Positions 17,799 through 28,008 are shown, counted from the stretch's first letter. The stretch: 64,000 nucleotides of DNA from Phocaeicola coprocola DSM 17136 (GCF_000154845.1 NZ_DS981512.1:62001-126000), one strand, 5' to 3'. The notes: generated by a model from the sequence alone, not told the origin. Made by a program: numbers and translations.

Positions 17799-19235
17799 CT
17801 ATTGTTTTTCAGGTGTTGAATGTTTGATTATTTTGTATCCGATAGCTGCAACGATGATACTCATAATCGGGCTGAGAATATTGAAGAAGCAATAAGGCAG
17901 ATAGGTCAGGGTAGGAACATTCAGGATGGTAGCCTGTGTCATACCACATGAATTCCAGGGAATCAATACGGAAGTTACCGTTACTGAGTCTTCGGTTGTA
18001 CGGCTTAACAGTCTGCTTTCATATCCTTGTTTTCTGTATATATTACCAAACATGCTTCCTGTCAGAATGATACTTATATACTGGTCGGCAGTGGCTAAGT
18101 TCATGAATAAACCAGAACATACTGTTGATGAAACCAGACTGAAACGGTTTTTCATAAAACGTACAAAAACAGATGTGATACTTCCCAACATACCACTTGC
18201 GGTCATGGCCCCTCCGAAGCACATGGAGCATAGTATCAGCCAGATCGTGTTTGTCATGCCTGCCATTCCCCGTGTGGCAACGAGCTCTGTCAGAGCTGCA
18301 TTACCGGTTTCAAGATTGGTACTTCCGTAACAGGTTATCATCACTCCTTTAAACAAGTTTTCTTCTCCGGCAATTTCATTCAACAGGTTAGGTTGGAAAA
18401 TGATTGCTGCTATGCAGGCTAAAAATGTAGAAATCGTAAGAGTTATGATAGAAGGAACCTTTCGGGCTATCAGGATTCCGGTTACGACGGGGACGATAAG
18501 TAACCAGGGGGTAATGTTGAATTTGTTTTCCAGACTTATTGCTACTTCTGTCATATGCTCCATAGTATGGGCATTATGGGTGAATCCCATGATGGTAAAC
18601 AGAATGAGTGTGATTACCAGTGAAGGGATGGTCGTGATGAGCATGTAGCGGATATGGCGGAACAAAGGAGTTTCCGTAATGGATGAGGCTAGAATCGTTG
18701 TTTCAGACAGTGGGGAGATTTTATCACCGAAGTAAGAGCCTGAAATGATTGCTCCAGCTATCCAGCCTTCGTGAAAACCTTGTGACTTGCCTATACCTAG
18801 CAATGCAATTCCGATGGTGGCGATTGTTGTCCACGAACTTCCTGTCATGACAGAGATAAGTACGCAGATGATGCAGGTAGATGTCAGAAAAAAGTCTGGA
18901 TGAATAATTTGCATTCCATAATAGATAAGTGTGGGAACAATACCGCTTATCATCCAGCTTCCACTCAGTGCTCCGATGATGAGCAGAATGATAATGGCTG
19001 TAGCAACCCCCGAAATATTGTTCGTTATGGCAAGTTCATAATCTTTCCATGGAATGCGGTAGAAAGCCATTCCTATAAATATACAGACAGCAGTGGTTAC
19101 CAGCAAGGAAATCTGACTACCGCCGTTTAGTGCGTCGCTCCCGAATGTACTGATGGTAGCAACTAACATGCATATCAGTATAATTATCGGTAAAAAAGAA
19201 ATCAGTGGTGAAGGGAATTTTTTTATTGAATTCAT
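17799..19235 (-). CDS. nhaC: Na+/H+ antiporter, NhaC family
   Basis: A 478-residue inner-membrane protein with about eleven or twelve hydrophobic segments. Conserved family sequence includes TGSSWTTIATIGIALLGIG in mid-protein and GAIISGSYFGDKISPLSETT, the motif region typical of NhaC, plus a late LIPWNSCGMTQ block. It exchanges sodium for protons. It is an independent unit with its own promoter (19260-19267) and a terminator shared with the ROK gene. Other members of the NhaC superfamily carry malate/lactate or amino acids, so the exact ion is not certain. Confidence 0.85.
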   Translation of the reverse strand: MNSIKKFPSPLISFLPIIILICMLVATISTFGSDALNGGSQISLLVTTAVCIFIGMAFYRIPWKDYELAITNNISGVATAIIILLIIGALSGSWMISGIVPTLIYYGMQIIHPDFFLTSTCIICVLISVMTGSSWTTIATIGIALLGIGKSQGFHEGWIAGAIISGSYFGDKISPLSETTILASSITETPLFRHIRYMLITTIPSLVITLILFTIMGFTHNAHTMEHMTEVAISLENKFNITPWLLIVPVVTGILIARKVPSIITLTISTFLACIAAIIFQPNLLNEIAGEENLFKGVMITCYGSTNLETGNAALTELVATRGMAGMTNTIWLILCSMCFGGAMTASGMLGSITSVFVRFMKNRFSLVSSTVCSGLFMNLATADQYISIILTGSMFGNIYRKQGYESRLLSRTTEDSVTVTSVLIPWNSCGMTQATILNVPTLTYLPYCFFNILSPIMSIIVAAIGYKIIKHSTPEKQ

Positions 19236-19259
19236 TATATCTTAATTGTTTAGCGGGCG

Positions 19260-19267
19260 CAAAGATA
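19260..19267 (-). promoter_or_regulatory. -7 element (TATCTTTG) for nhaC
   Basis: On the minus strand GTATCTTTGCGC carries TAnnTTTG about 25 bp upstream of the nhaC start at 19235. A TTG at the normal -33 distance is not evident. Confidence 0.55.
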
Positions 19268-19368
19268 CAACAAATCTGTTTAAATATGCATTTTGAGTGG
19301 ATAAAATGCGTGAAAATTTTAGATAAAATGCATGAATATGTATGTTTCTCGTGAAATGAAGGCATAAA

Positions 19369-19454
19369 AAAGACACAGACCTGATGCCTGAACAAGTAAA
19401 TTCTGATTGGGTGTTTGGCCGGAATTTACTTCTAAGCACAAAGTCTGTGTCTTT
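19369..19454 (-). terminator. large two-step terminator hairpin after the sulfotransferase gene
   Basis: Outer stem AAAGACACAGAC (19369-19380) pairs with GTCTGTGTCTTT (19443-19454). Inside it AAGTAAATTC (19394-19403) pairs with GAATTTACTT (19422-19431). On the minus strand the outer stem is followed by a U-run (TTTTTT). It begins 6 bp after the sulfotransferase stop at 19460, so it terminates the cys operon. The 86-nt nested form is larger than needed for termination alone. Confidence 0.82.
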
Positions 19455-19459
19455 TATAT

Positions 19460-20566
19460 TTAGAGTTTATATCCCCATTGGTCGAGAGCAAACGACCAGT
19501 TCTTTTCTACCAGTTCTACCGTTTCAGGTTTGTACTGATATTGGTTTTTCTTGTAACCTTTCTTTTTGTTCACGTATGCTTCGATAGCAGGACGAGCTTC
19601 GTCGAATCCAGGAATAGAAAGTTTCTGATAAATTTCCTGGGTCAGGTCGAAAGCATTCTTTTCATAGTCTTCGAATTTGACTTCTACCAGATTACCTTCC
19701 GGAATGAATTTCTTGTCAGCTTCGTATTTATGATACAGTTTGGCATAAACAGAGAGGATGTTTTCTTGTAACTGTTCGTTGCTGATATCCTGTAATTTCA
19801 GCGGCTGGATGGTATTGGTGAAGAAGCTTCTTGTTGATTCGAATACCGTATATGGATTACGCATCAGGTAAATGAACTTGGCATTCGGGAACATTTTTAC
19901 CAGCTCTTTTACTCGTCCGGTGTGCGGAGGGTTCTTGCTTAAGAACTGTGTTCCGTGGGTATTCCATAAGGAGATTTTAATCAGTTTGGTAAATGTTTCT
20001 TCGAATACTTTCAGCTCTTCATCACTGATGTCGTCAAACAACAGGTACTTGTCGGCATATTCTTGCATGTGCTTAGGCAAGAACCAGAAGTTGTAGTATG
20101 TGTACGGCATCATATTTGCCAGTGCAAATTCTTCTTCCTGAGGCAGATCGACAGCCAGCTCCATGTTGTCTGTCGGACGTTTGTCGGGCATCAGCCAGCT
20201 CATATTCTTTTTGAAGAACGGTTGTCCCCACATCATCAGGTGTGGAAATACAGTCTGGTATGTAGTGTTATAACCGAAGTGCTTGTCGCATGAAAAGACG
20301 TTATGCATGAAAGTTGTTCCGCTTCTCCAGTGTCCCAGGATAAATACCGGATCGTGTTCCAGCGGTTGGTTAGCAAGCAATTTTTCGTAACGCTTGTCTT
20401 GCAGCGGCTTTAAGGTAGAAAGCAGACGGCATACCGCCTTGGTGAGGCGGTATTTCCCTTTATATGTCTGATCTATCGTTCTACCTGCTGTTATCTGGTT
20501 GAATGTTTTCCAGTCTGCACCTACAAGGGTATTGATAGGCAGTTTACTGAATTCAAGTAATCCCAT
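19460..20566 (-). CDS. PAPS-dependent sulfotransferase
   Basis: A 368-residue cytoplasmic sulfotransferase. The 5'-phosphosulfate-binding loop is FILGHWRSGTTFMHN at about residues 75-90. The 3'-phosphate-binding strand-helix is FIYLMRNPYTVFESTRSFF in mid-protein. The terminal KKKGYKKNQYQY region is basic. It transfers sulfonate from PAPS to an acceptor. It is the last gene of an operon that makes PAPS (cysD, cysN, cysC) and disposes of PAP (cysQ). In Bacteroides thetaiotaomicron a sulfotransferase in such a cluster sulfonates cholesterol and other steroids; I infer this as its probable orthologue, but acceptor specificity cannot be read from sequence. Confidence 0.9.
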   Translation of the reverse strand: MGLLEFSKLPINTLVGADWKTFNQITAGRTIDQTYKGKYRLTKAVCRLLSTLKPLQDKRYEKLLANQPLEHDPVFILGHWRSGTTFMHNVFSCDKHFGYNTTYQTVFPHLMMWGQPFFKKNMSWLMPDKRPTDNMELAVDLPQEEEFALANMMPYTYYNFWFLPKHMQEYADKYLLFDDISDEELKVFEETFTKLIKISLWNTHGTQFLSKNPPHTGRVKELVKMFPNAKFIYLMRNPYTVFESTRSFFTNTIQPLKLQDISNEQLQENILSVYAKLYHKYEADKKFIPEGNLVEVKFEDYEKNAFDLTQEIYQKLSIPGFDEARPAIEAYVNKKKGYKKNQYQYKPETVELVEKNWSFALDQWGYKL

Positions 20567-20596
20567 TTTATAAATTTAAGTTGATACTTTAAAAAC

Positions 20597-22102
20597 TTAT
20601 TTTTTTACTTCGATGGCAATGCCTTGTCTGGACAATTCTTTTACAGCTTTGTCTATAGCTTCATAGTGTTCGGGAGCAATGCCCAGTTTAGGCAGGTCGA
20701 GAACTGGCAATTCCATCGTATTGTGCATATCCTTGTCTTCTACACGGTTCAGAATCATACCAACGGCACTGGTATTGTTGGTAATCGGGTCGATGAGTAT
20801 GAAAGAGCCGGTTGCCTTATTTTGGGTATAAGGGTCGAAGAACAGTTCTTTGGATGAGGTCAGTACAACGTGAGCAATCTGGTTCAACTGCATAGGGATG
20901 TCTTCTTTGGTCAGACGTCCGTTTTCTACGCTCAGATGTTCCATTGTATTGATATCCACCTTGTATTTAATGCTGTCTACACGGGTGCGGCTGGTGTTGG
21001 TGGTTTGCTTCAGGAAGAATGATTTCTCCATGTCCATTTTTTCTTCATCCATCCATACCAGCATGGCTTCGAAGTTACGTCCTATCATAGGGACATTATC
21101 CGGATGAACCAGCATTTCGCCACGTGATACGTCTATCTCGTCTTCCAGTGTCAGGGTTACCGACATTGGAGGATAAGCATAATCCAGTTCACCGTCGTAA
21201 GTAACAATGCTCTTTACTCGTGACTTCTTGCCTGAAGGCAATGCCATTACTTCATCTCCCTTACGTACAACTCCCGAAGCAACTTTGGCGCTGAATCCGC
21301 GGAAGTCAAGGTTTGGACGAAGTACATACTGTACCGGATAGCGGAAATCAGTCAGGTTGTGGTCGTTGCCGATGTGTACGGTTTCGAGGAATTCCAGCAG
21401 TGACGGACCGCTGTACCACGGAGTACGGTCGGATTTTTCAACCACGTTGTCACCGTCGAGTGCTGACAGCGGAATACAATTTACATCGGGTACTCCCAGC
21501 GGGTCGATAAATGCCTTATAGTCGGCAACAATCTTGTCGAAGACTTCTTTGGAGAAATCTACCAGGTCCATTTTGTTGACTGCCAGAACTACGTGTTTGA
21601 TTCCCAGCAGGGATACCAGATATGTATGGCGGCGAGTTTGTGTAATGACTCCTGTGCGGGCGTCAACAAGAATGATGGCAAGGTTAGCAGTAGAACCACC
21701 GGTAATCATGTTACGGGTATACTGTTCGTGTCCCGGAGTGTCGGCTATGATAAACTTACGGTTGTTGGTTGAAAAATAGCGGTATGCTACATCAATAGTA
21801 ATACCTTGTTCACGTTCAGCTTTCAGTCCATCCAGCAGCAGAGCATAGTCGATGTGTTCTCCGGCATTTCCCATTCTCTTACTGTCACGTTCCAATGCGT
21901 CGAGCTGGTCTTCATACAGTTTCTTACTATCAAAGAGAAGGCGTCCGATAAGTGTAGACTTTCCATCATCTACCGATCCGGCTGTAAGAAAACGGAGCAA
22001 GTCTTTCTGCTCGTCCTTTTCAAGAAATTCTTCGATAGACATAGTCCCTCTGGCTTCACCTTCCATTGGGTTTCCCGATTTGTTTTTATCTAGTTCTTCC
22101 AT
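20597..22102 (-). CDS. cysN: sulfate adenylyltransferase subunit 1 (GTPase)
   Basis: A 501-residue EF-Tu-like GTPase subunit of ATP sulfurylase. G1 is GSVDDGKST at residues 42-50, G3 is [12 protein letters not shown] and G4 is NKMDL, followed by beta-barrel domains. GTP hydrolysis drives APS synthesis by CysD. The N-terminus is about 30 residues longer than the E. coli-like core, with a charged extension ([16 protein letters not shown]). It is encoded 14 bp downstream of cysD and 30 bp upstream of the sulfotransferase, clearly in one operon. Confidence 0.96.
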   Translation of the reverse strand: MEELDKNKSGNPMEGEARGTMSIEEFLEKDEQKDLLRFLTAGSVDDGKSTLIGRLLFDSKKLYEDQLDALERDSKRMGNAGEHIDYALLLDGLKAEREQGITIDVAYRYFSTNNRKFIIADTPGHEQYTRNMITGGSTANLAIILVDARTGVITQTRRHTYLVSLLGIKHVVLAVNKMDLVDFSKEVFDKIVADYKAFIDPLGVPDVNCIPLSALDGDNVVEKSDRTPWYSGPSLLEFLETVHIGNDHNLTDFRYPVQYVLRPNLDFRGFSAKVASGVVRKGDEVMALPSGKKSRVKSIVTYDGELDYAYPPMSVTLTLEDEIDVSRGEMLVHPDNVPMIGRNFEAMLVWMDEEKMDMEKSFFLKQTTNTSRTRVDSIKYKVDINTMEHLSVENGRLTKEDIPMQLNQIAHVVLTSSKELFFDPYTQNKATGSFILIDPITNNTSAVGMILNRVEDKDMHNTMELPVLDLPKLGIAPEHYEAIDKAVKELSRQGIAIEVKK

Positions 22103-22116
22103 GATTTTCTGTTTTG

Positions 22117-23028
22117 TTAGAAGTATCCTTCACGTTTTTTCTGTTCCATACTAGCTTCCTGGTCGAAGTCGATGACGCGGGTTGTACGTTCACTCTTGGT
22201 AGTAGTCATCATTTCTTCTACGATTTTTTCTATCGTGTCGGCTTCACTTTCGATAGCACCGGTCAGAGGCCAGCATCCCAGCGTACGGAAGCGGATTTTT
22301 TTCATTTCTATTTTATCGCGGTATTTTTCCGGCAAACGGTCGTCGTCTGGCATGATCAGCTGTCCGTCGATGTTGACAACCGGTCGTTCTTTGGCAAAAT
22401 ACAATGGAACGATAGGAATATTTTCCAGACGGATATACTGCCAGATGTCCAGTTCGGTCCAGTTGCTCAACGGGAATACACGAATACTTTCTCCTTTGCG
22501 GATACGGGTATTGTATATGTCCCAAAGTTCCGGACGCTGGTTTTTGGGATCCCACTGGTGAAATTCGTTACGGAAGGAGAAGATACGTTCTTTGGCACGT
22601 GACTTTTCTTCATCGCGACGGGCACCTCCGAAAGCTGCGTCAAACTTATATTTGTCGAGTGCATGTAGCAGAGCTTGTGTCTTCATCAGATCGGTATGTA
22701 CTTTACTTCCGTGAGTAAACGGACCCACACCTGCGCGGAAAGCTTCCATGTTGCTTTCTACAATTAGGTTCCAGCCGTATTTTTTTGCGTACTCATCGCG
22801 GAATTGGATCATTTCTTTGAATTTCCATTTCGAATCAATGTGCATCAATGGAAATGGAACTTTTCCCGGAGCAAAAGCCTTTTCGGCAAGTCGTACCATT
22901 ACAGATGAATCTTTTCCGATGCTGTATAGCATAACCGGATTTTCAAATTCGGCAGCCACCTCACGGATTATATGGATAGACTCGGCTTCGAGTTCTTTCA
23001 GGTGGCTTAATTTATATTCTTCTTTCAT
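22117..23028 (-). CDS. cysD: sulfate adenylyltransferase subunit 2
   Basis: An approximately 303-residue PP-loop ATP pyrophosphatase-type subunit. The PP-loop is [13 protein letters not shown] near residue 37, with later conserved blocks [19 protein letters not shown] and [15 protein letters not shown] start at 23028 ([20 protein letters not shown]), the family's usual N-terminus; the upstream in-frame Met at 23088 would add 20 residues of poor quality. With CysN it makes adenosine 5'-phosphosulfate from ATP and sulfate. It follows cysC by about 120 bp. Confidence 0.96.
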   Translation of the reverse strand: MKEEYKLSHLKELEAESIHIIREVAAEFENPVMLYSIGKDSSVMVRLAEKAFAPGKVPFPLMHIDSKWKFKEMIQFRDEYAKKYGWNLIVESNMEAFRAGVGPFTHGSKVHTDLMKTQALLHALDKYKFDAAFGGARRDEEKSRAKERIFSFRNEFHQWDPKNQRPELWDIYNTRIRKGESIRVFPLSNWTELDIWQYIRLENIPIVPLYFAKERPVVNIDGQLIMPDDDRLPEKYRDKIEMKKIRFRTLGCWPLTGAIESEADTIEKIVEEMMTTTKSERTTRVIDFDQEASMEQKKREGYF

Positions 23029-23150
23029 ATCTGAATTATGAATGTTTTTGTTCAAATTTTTGGATAAGTGAAAAACCGACTCGCACAAAAGTACTCATAT
23101 TATTTCATAAACCAGTAGTTTCTTGTGCAAAAGTCGTAGTCCTGACATGT

Positions 23151-23753
23151 TTACCGGGTTACTCTCGGCAGGATTAATTCCAGCAGTTTATTGACTGATT
23201 CTTCTACGGAAAGTTTGGAAGTATCCAGTGAAAGAGCTGGGTGTTGCGGAGCTTCGAACGGTGCAGATATACCTGTAAAGTTCTTGATTTCTCCCTTGCG
23301 TGCCTTGGCATACAAACCTTTTACGTCGCGACGTTCGCATTCTTCGATAGGAGTGCTTACGTAAATTTCCATAAAATCTTCCTTACCTATAATATTTGCT
23401 GCCATTTCTCGAATGTCATTGTTCGGACTGATGAAGGCAGCAATGGTAATGATACCTGTATCGACAAACAGTTTGCCTATTTCGGCAATACGGCGGATGT
23501 TTTCTATACGGTCTTCGGCAGAAAATCCCAGATTATTATTGATTCCGCTGCGGATATTATCACCGTCCAGGATACGACAAAGTAATCCGCGCTTTTGAAG
23601 TTCACGCTCTAAAGCAATGGCGATAGTACTTTTTCCAGAGCCGCTCAGCCCGGTAAACCAAATCATTACGCTATGTTGTTTTAATAATTCTTCTTTATCA
23701 GAACGGCTTAGCATGCGGTCGAATATCGGGTAAATATGTTTAGTTTCTTCCAT
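23151..23753 (-). CDS. cysC: adenylylsulfate (APS) kinase
   Basis: A 200-residue kinase with the Walker A loop GLSGSGKST at residues 35-43, the APS-binding region DGDNIRSGINNNLGFS, AAFISPNNDIRE, and the conserved TGISAPFEAPQHPAL lid region. It phosphorylates APS to PAPS, the sulfonate donor for the sulfotransferase of this operon. No PAPS reductase or sulfite reductase genes are present nearby, which points to sulfonation rather than assimilation. It is encoded 16 bp after the permease. Confidence 0.96.
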   Translation of the reverse strand: MEETKHIYPIFDRMLSRSDKEELLKQHSVMIWFTGLSGSGKSTIAIALERELQKRGLLCRILDGDNIRSGINNNLGFSAEDRIENIRRIAEIGKLFVDTGIITIAAFISPNNDIREMAANIIGKEDFMEIYVSTPIEECERRDVKGLYAKARKGEIKNFTGISAPFEAPQHPALSLDTSKLSVEESVNKLLELILPRVTR

Positions 23754-23769
23754 ATCGTTTGTTAGTTAA

Positions 23770-25317
23770 TTAAAAAGGCCATATTTGAGGTATGACGAAT
23801 ACAGAAATTAAGAATGTGATAATATTCAATGGTAATCCGATTCGTACAAAATCAGTAAACTTATAGTTTCCAATACCTTGTACGATAAGATTTGTCTGGT
23901 AACCGATTGGAGTAGAGAAGCTCGCTGAAGCTGCCATACATATTACAACGAAGAAAGGCATCGGATTTACTCCCAGCTGCTGTGACAGAGAAAGAGCCAA
24001 CGGGAAAGACAAAGCTGCCGCAGCATTGTTGGTTATCAGTTCTGTGAAGATATTGGTAATAATGAACAGTACGGCCAACAGAATATATGGACCATGGCTT
24101 CGGCTGAGATCGATAATGTAACCTGCAAGCAAGTCAGCTACTCCGGAATTTTCCATTGCCTTGCTGATTGCAAAGGCACATGCGATGGTTATCAGGATAT
24201 CCCATGAAATATATTTAGTGTATTTGCGAGGTGGGAATATCTTGGTCCATGCCATAATGACCGTTGTGATGGATACAAAGAAAAACATATCCAGCTTAAT
24301 GCCTTCTGGCAGGAGTTTCTGTATAGCAGGTAATTCACCAATAGTTGCTCCTATGATCATAAAAAGCAATAGGAACAAGGCAAACCAGCGTTTCTTTTTT
24401 CCTGCCGGTTCATAATCTTTACCATTGGCAAGCATGATAAATACAGAAGATTCTCCCCAGGTCTTTACGAAACTGTCGTCGGCAAGTAATATCAGTGTGT
24501 CACCTTCACGGAAACGGATTTCGCTCAGGTCCTTATAGGTATTACCTCCTCGGCGGAGTTCTTTTACTTCTGCACCATAATGGCGTTTAAAGTCGAAATC
24601 GTTAACCCGCTTGTTAATACCGGGGAAACGTGCACCGATGACGGCTTCTACAGAATGGAGGGAGGGATTGTTTTCTTCTTCTTCATCTGACAGAGTTTCA
24701 GGACGGTCGGCCGGCAGAAGTTTACTAGAGAAAAGGAACAGGTAAATAATGCCTGCAATGGCTATGAAAATACCGACTTTCCCTAGCTCGAACATACTGA
24801 ATCCTTTCATTCCGGATTCTTGTATCATACTGTGTACTACCAGGTTGGTTGAAGTACCTATCAGTGTACAGATACCTCCCAGGATAGTTACATACGACAG
24901 AGGTATCAGAAAATAGGTTGCGGGTAGTTTTACATAATTTGCCCATCTCTTGATAATAGGAGCAAAGATAACTACAACCGGAGTATTATTCAGAAAAGCT
25001 GAAATAAAAGCAATCGTGGGCAGCATGCGTGCCTGTGCCTTAAAAACAGTAGTCTGTGATTGAGGCAATAGCTTTTTTATAACTTGTGTCAGTGCACCAC
25101 TTTGGCGGATACCTTCGCTTACCAGAAACAGCATGGCAACGGTGATCATACCTTTGTTGCTGAACCCTTCCAGCATTTCTTTAGGACTGAGGATTCCGGT
25201 ACAAAGGAATATGACAACGACCGAGAATAGAATCATTCCCGGACGCATCTTATCCATTATCAGCGCAGTCAGCATGGCAACAAGCGCGACAAGTACAATA
25301 ATAACTTCTAATGTCAT
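23770..25317 (-). CDS. SLC13-family permease with a TrkA-C (RCK_C) domain, putative sulfate transporter
   Basis: About 515 residues from the start chosen at 25317 (MTLEVIIVLVALVAML), which leaves 7 bp after the cysQ stop; an upstream Met at 25335 would overlap cysQ. Two hydrophobic halves flank a cytoplasmic RCK_C-type domain at about residues 225-290 (LSEIRFREGDTLILLADDSF). SLC13-type motifs include FLNNTPVVVIFAPI and the related ELITNNAAAALSFPLAL with SFSTPIGYQTNLIV. Placed between cysQ and cysC, it probably imports sulfate for PAPS synthesis. Confidence 0.88.
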   Translation of the reverse strand: MTLEVIIVLVALVAMLTALIMDKMRPGMILFSVVVIFLCTGILSPKEMLEGFSNKGMITVAMLFLVSEGIRQSGALTQVIKKLLPQSQTTVFKAQARMLPTIAFISAFLNNTPVVVIFAPIIKRWANYVKLPATYFLIPLSYVTILGGICTLIGTSTNLVVHSMIQESGMKGFSMFELGKVGIFIAIAGIIYLFLFSSKLLPADRPETLSDEEEENNPSLHSVEAVIGARFPGINKRVNDFDFKRHYGAEVKELRRGGNTYKDLSEIRFREGDTLILLADDSFVKTWGESSVFIMLANGKDYEPAGKKKRWFALFLLLFMIIGATIGELPAIQKLLPEGIKLDMFFFVSITTVIMAWTKIFPPRKYTKYISWDILITIACAFAISKAMENSGVADLLAGYIIDLSRSHGPYILLAVLFIITNIFTELITNNAAAALSFPLALSLSQQLGVNPMPFFVVICMAASASFSTPIGYQTNLIVQGIGNYKFTDFVRIGLPLNIITFLISVFVIPQIWPF

Positions 25318-25324
25318 AAATAGG

Positions 25325-26137
25325 TTATTCGGCAATGAACCATGGATTTAACAAGTCTTCTTTATTGTATACCAAAGGATGTTGGGTGCCGGTCTGATAG
25401 ACTTCTTTTCCCATGGCACGAATTATGGCGTGACCGGCAGCGGTATCCCATTCCATAGTAGGAGCAAAACGGGGATATACGTCTGCTTTTCCTTCAGCTA
25501 TCAGACAGAGCTTCAGTGAACTACCTTTCGATACGGTTTCCACTTCTTGATGTTTTTGCTTCATCTCTTCGATATAAGCCTCTGTTTCCGGCGTAAGGTG
25601 AGAGCGGGATGCAACTATTATGAAACTGCTTCGCTGCGCTTCTTCCTGATAGGGCAGACGATGTGCCTTGCTGATAAGGCTGTCGACTGTTTCCTCTGAA
25701 TCCAATTGAGTGATATGCTCTATTTTGTAAGCTCCGTACTGGCTGTCGGCAAAGTATAATTCCTCTTTTACAGGAATATAGATAACTCCTGCTTCCGGCT
25801 TTCCATTTTTTACATAAGCAATGTTGACGGTAAATTCTCCGTTACGTTTAATAAACTCTTTAGTTCCGTCCAACGGATCAACAATCCAAAGTTCATTCCA
25901 GCTTTGCCGTTCTTCAACCGGAATTTTTTTCCCTTCTTCGCTGAGAACAGGATAAGGAGTTGAAGCTAATCGTGCTGCAATGACCATATGCGACTTGCGG
26001 TCGGCGATAGTCAGTGGTGAGTTATCTGCTTTTTTCTCTATCTCAAAATCCGCGTTAGGATCGGTGTATACACTCATTATTTCTGATCCGGCTTCCAGTG
26101 ATGCGCGGATGGCTGTAAGTAATAAATTCTTGTCCAT
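25325..26137 (-). CDS. cysQ: 3'(2'),5'-bisphosphate nucleotidase
   Basis: About 270 residues from the start chosen at 26137 (MDKNLLLTAIRASLEAG); the longer ORF from 26167 adds ten unlikely residues. It has the inositol-monophosphatase-fold metal sites PVLSEEGKKIP, WIVDPLDGTKEFI and AGHAIIRAMG with a preceding WDTAAGH. It converts PAP, the by-product of sulfotransferase action, to AMP and so relieves product inhibition. It is the first gene of the operon, which suggests the cell expects a high sulfotransferase flux. Confidence 0.93.
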   Translation of the reverse strand: MDKNLLLTAIRASLEAGSEIMSVYTDPNADFEIEKKADNSPLTIADRKSHMVIAARLASTPYPVLSEEGKKIPVEERQSWNELWIVDPLDGTKEFIKRNGEFTVNIAYVKNGKPEAGVIYIPVKEELYFADSQYGAYKIEHITQLDSEETVDSLISKAHRLPYQEEAQRSSFIIVASRSHLTPETEAYIEEMKQKHQEVETVSKGSSLKLCLIAEGKADVYPRFAPTMEWDTAAGHAIIRAMGKEVYQTGTQHPLVYNKEDLLNPWFIAE

Positions 26138-26249
26138 ATTATCTAAATCGTTGTAAAATAACAACATTTTATCCTATTGTTAGTAGTTTAATCTTCGCTT
26201 TTTTTGGCCTTCGTCATTGTTTATAACTTCTTTTAAGCAGAAACCGCTT

Positions 26250-27914
26250 TTATTCGAGTGGTTTTATCTCTTTCGACTGCTTCCATACTCGTAGCATATA
26301 ATACGCGCAATGAGTAAATGCAAATATGAACGAAATAGTCAATAATGTTTTGTCTGCATCCCATCCTACGGTTTGCTGATGCCATAATCCGGTAATGATA
26401 CATAGTACAGACAGAGCAAGTCCTAAGATATTTAATACGATATCTCCTTTACGATGTGCTTGTCCCGGTTCCAGCTTGCTGTATTTTCTACCATACGAAG
26501 CATATACATCCAGACCTATCAACATCCAGAGAACAAGTCTTATCCATGTGTCGGCCGGAAGAAAACACATCATACACAGGCAGGTAAGGATACCCATAAT
26601 AGGAACGAAGGGGACGAACGGTGTCTTGAAGGTACGGTGCACATTGGGCATGGTTTTTCGTACGATTAATACAGCTGCACATACTAATGTGAATGCAAGC
26701 AGTGTTCCTATACTTGTCATTTCTCCTGCCACTTGGGCTGGCACAAATCCGGCCAGCAGGCTGACTACAATCATAAAGAGGAAATTACTATGTACAGGAG
26801 TGCGGAAACGCTCGTTGATGCGTGAGAAAAATGGAGGCAACAGTCCGTCATGGCTCATGCTTAAAAATACGCGGCTTTGTCCGAGTAATGTTACCATGAT
26901 GACCGAGCAGTATCCGAAGAGAATGGCAAGAATGATGGCTTTATTCAGCCATGGATAGGCTTGCACGAATACACCTGCTGCATTTATACTTCCCATATGT
27001 TCGATAGCTACTGCCACGGGAGCGATACCTTCTTGTCCTTTGAATTCTGTATAGTGTGCTACTCCTGTCATGACATGTGCAAACAGAATGTACAGGATGG
27101 TACATACCAGCAGAGAAACGAGGATTCCGATAGGCATGTTTCGTTGTGGATTTCGGGTTTCCTGAGCAGCAGTGCTTACTGCATCGAAGCCTAGAAAAGC
27201 GAAGAATACGATGGCTGCTCCACGCAATATGCCGGAAATGCCGAACTCTCCAAGTTTACCTGTATTCTCTGGAATATAAGGCACATAATTTTCTGCTTGA
27301 ATGAATTTCCAGCCGAGAATAACAAATACCAGAATAACACCTATTTTCAGGAAAACAATAAATCCGTTGAATAAAGAACTGCCTGCTATGCCACGCATCA
27401 GAATCAGGCTCATGAGTACTACTATCAGCATGGCAGGAATATTGACTATACCTCCATCCCACGGACATGCACTGAGGGCATGTGGCAACTCAATGCCTAT
27501 ACCTTGCAGAAAGACAACCAGATAACGGCTCCAGCTGATGCTGACGGTCGTTGCTGCTACGGTATACTCCAATACGAGGTCCCAGCCTATAATCCAGGCT
27601 ATCAGTTCTCCCATTGTTGCATACGAATAGGTGTAAGCACTTCCTGCTACTGGAATCATGGATGCAAATTCTGCATAACACAATCCGGCGAAACAGCAAC
27701 CTATGGCTGCAACGATAAAGGATAAAGTAATGGCCGGGCCTGTATATTCGGAAGCTACGGTTCCGGTAATGGAAAATAGTCCGGCTCCAATAATGACACC
27801 TACTCCCAAAGCTACCAGGCTGACTGGTCCGAGTACACGTTTCAACGTTTTACTACCCGACTGCTGTGCTTCTGCTTGTAGGGTTTCAATACTTTTTCTT
27901 ATAAATAATCCCAT
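26250..27914 (-). CDS. APC-superfamily amino acid permease (cationic amino acid type)
   Basis: A 554-residue protein with about fourteen membrane segments. It begins with the APC signature VALGVGVIIGAGLFSITG and continues with IPVAGSAYTYSYATMGELIAWIIGWDL; the FFAFLGFDAVSTAAQETRNPQRNMPIGI block is typical of CAT-like transporters. The long C-terminal membrane extension matches that group. It is a single-gene unit between its own promoter and the cys operon. Substrate is probably a cationic or neutral amino acid. Confidence 0.88.
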   Translation of the reverse strand: MGLFIRKSIETLQAEAQQSGSKTLKRVLGPVSLVALGVGVIIGAGLFSITGTVASEYTGPAITLSFIVAAIGCCFAGLCYAEFASMIPVAGSAYTYSYATMGELIAWIIGWDLVLEYTVAATTVSISWSRYLVVFLQGIGIELPHALSACPWDGGIVNIPAMLIVVLMSLILMRGIAGSSLFNGFIVFLKIGVILVFVILGWKFIQAENYVPYIPENTGKLGEFGISGILRGAAIVFFAFLGFDAVSTAAQETRNPQRNMPIGILVSLLVCTILYILFAHVMTGVAHYTEFKGQEGIAPVAVAIEHMGSINAAGVFVQAYPWLNKAIILAILFGYCSVIMVTLLGQSRVFLSMSHDGLLPPFFSRINERFRTPVHSNFLFMIVVSLLAGFVPAQVAGEMTSIGTLLAFTLVCAAVLIVRKTMPNVHRTFKTPFVPFVPIMGILTCLCMMCFLPADTWIRLVLWMLIGLDVYASYGRKYSKLEPGQAHRKGDIVLNILGLALSVLCIITGLWHQQTVGWDADKTLLTISFIFAFTHCAYYMLRVWKQSKEIKPLE

Positions 27915-27945
27915 TTTGAAGTATTTGCTTGAATGTTATAGGTTG

Positions 27946-27953
27946 CAAAGATA
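27946..27953 (-). promoter_or_regulatory. -7 element (TATCTTTG) for the amino acid permease gene
   Basis: The minus strand reads CTATCTTTGC about 32 bp upstream of the ATG at 27914, a perfect TAnnTTTG. A -33 TTG is not clear. Confidence 0.55.
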
Positions 27954-28008
27954 GTATTTATTCTGGATGTGTGACTCTTTTTTATATGTATCTTGTTGAT
28001 ATATACAG

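Noticed and set aside
21806..22602. Plus-strand ORFs (up to 162 residues) across cysD and cysN
   Set aside because: Antisense shadows of well-conserved cys genes.
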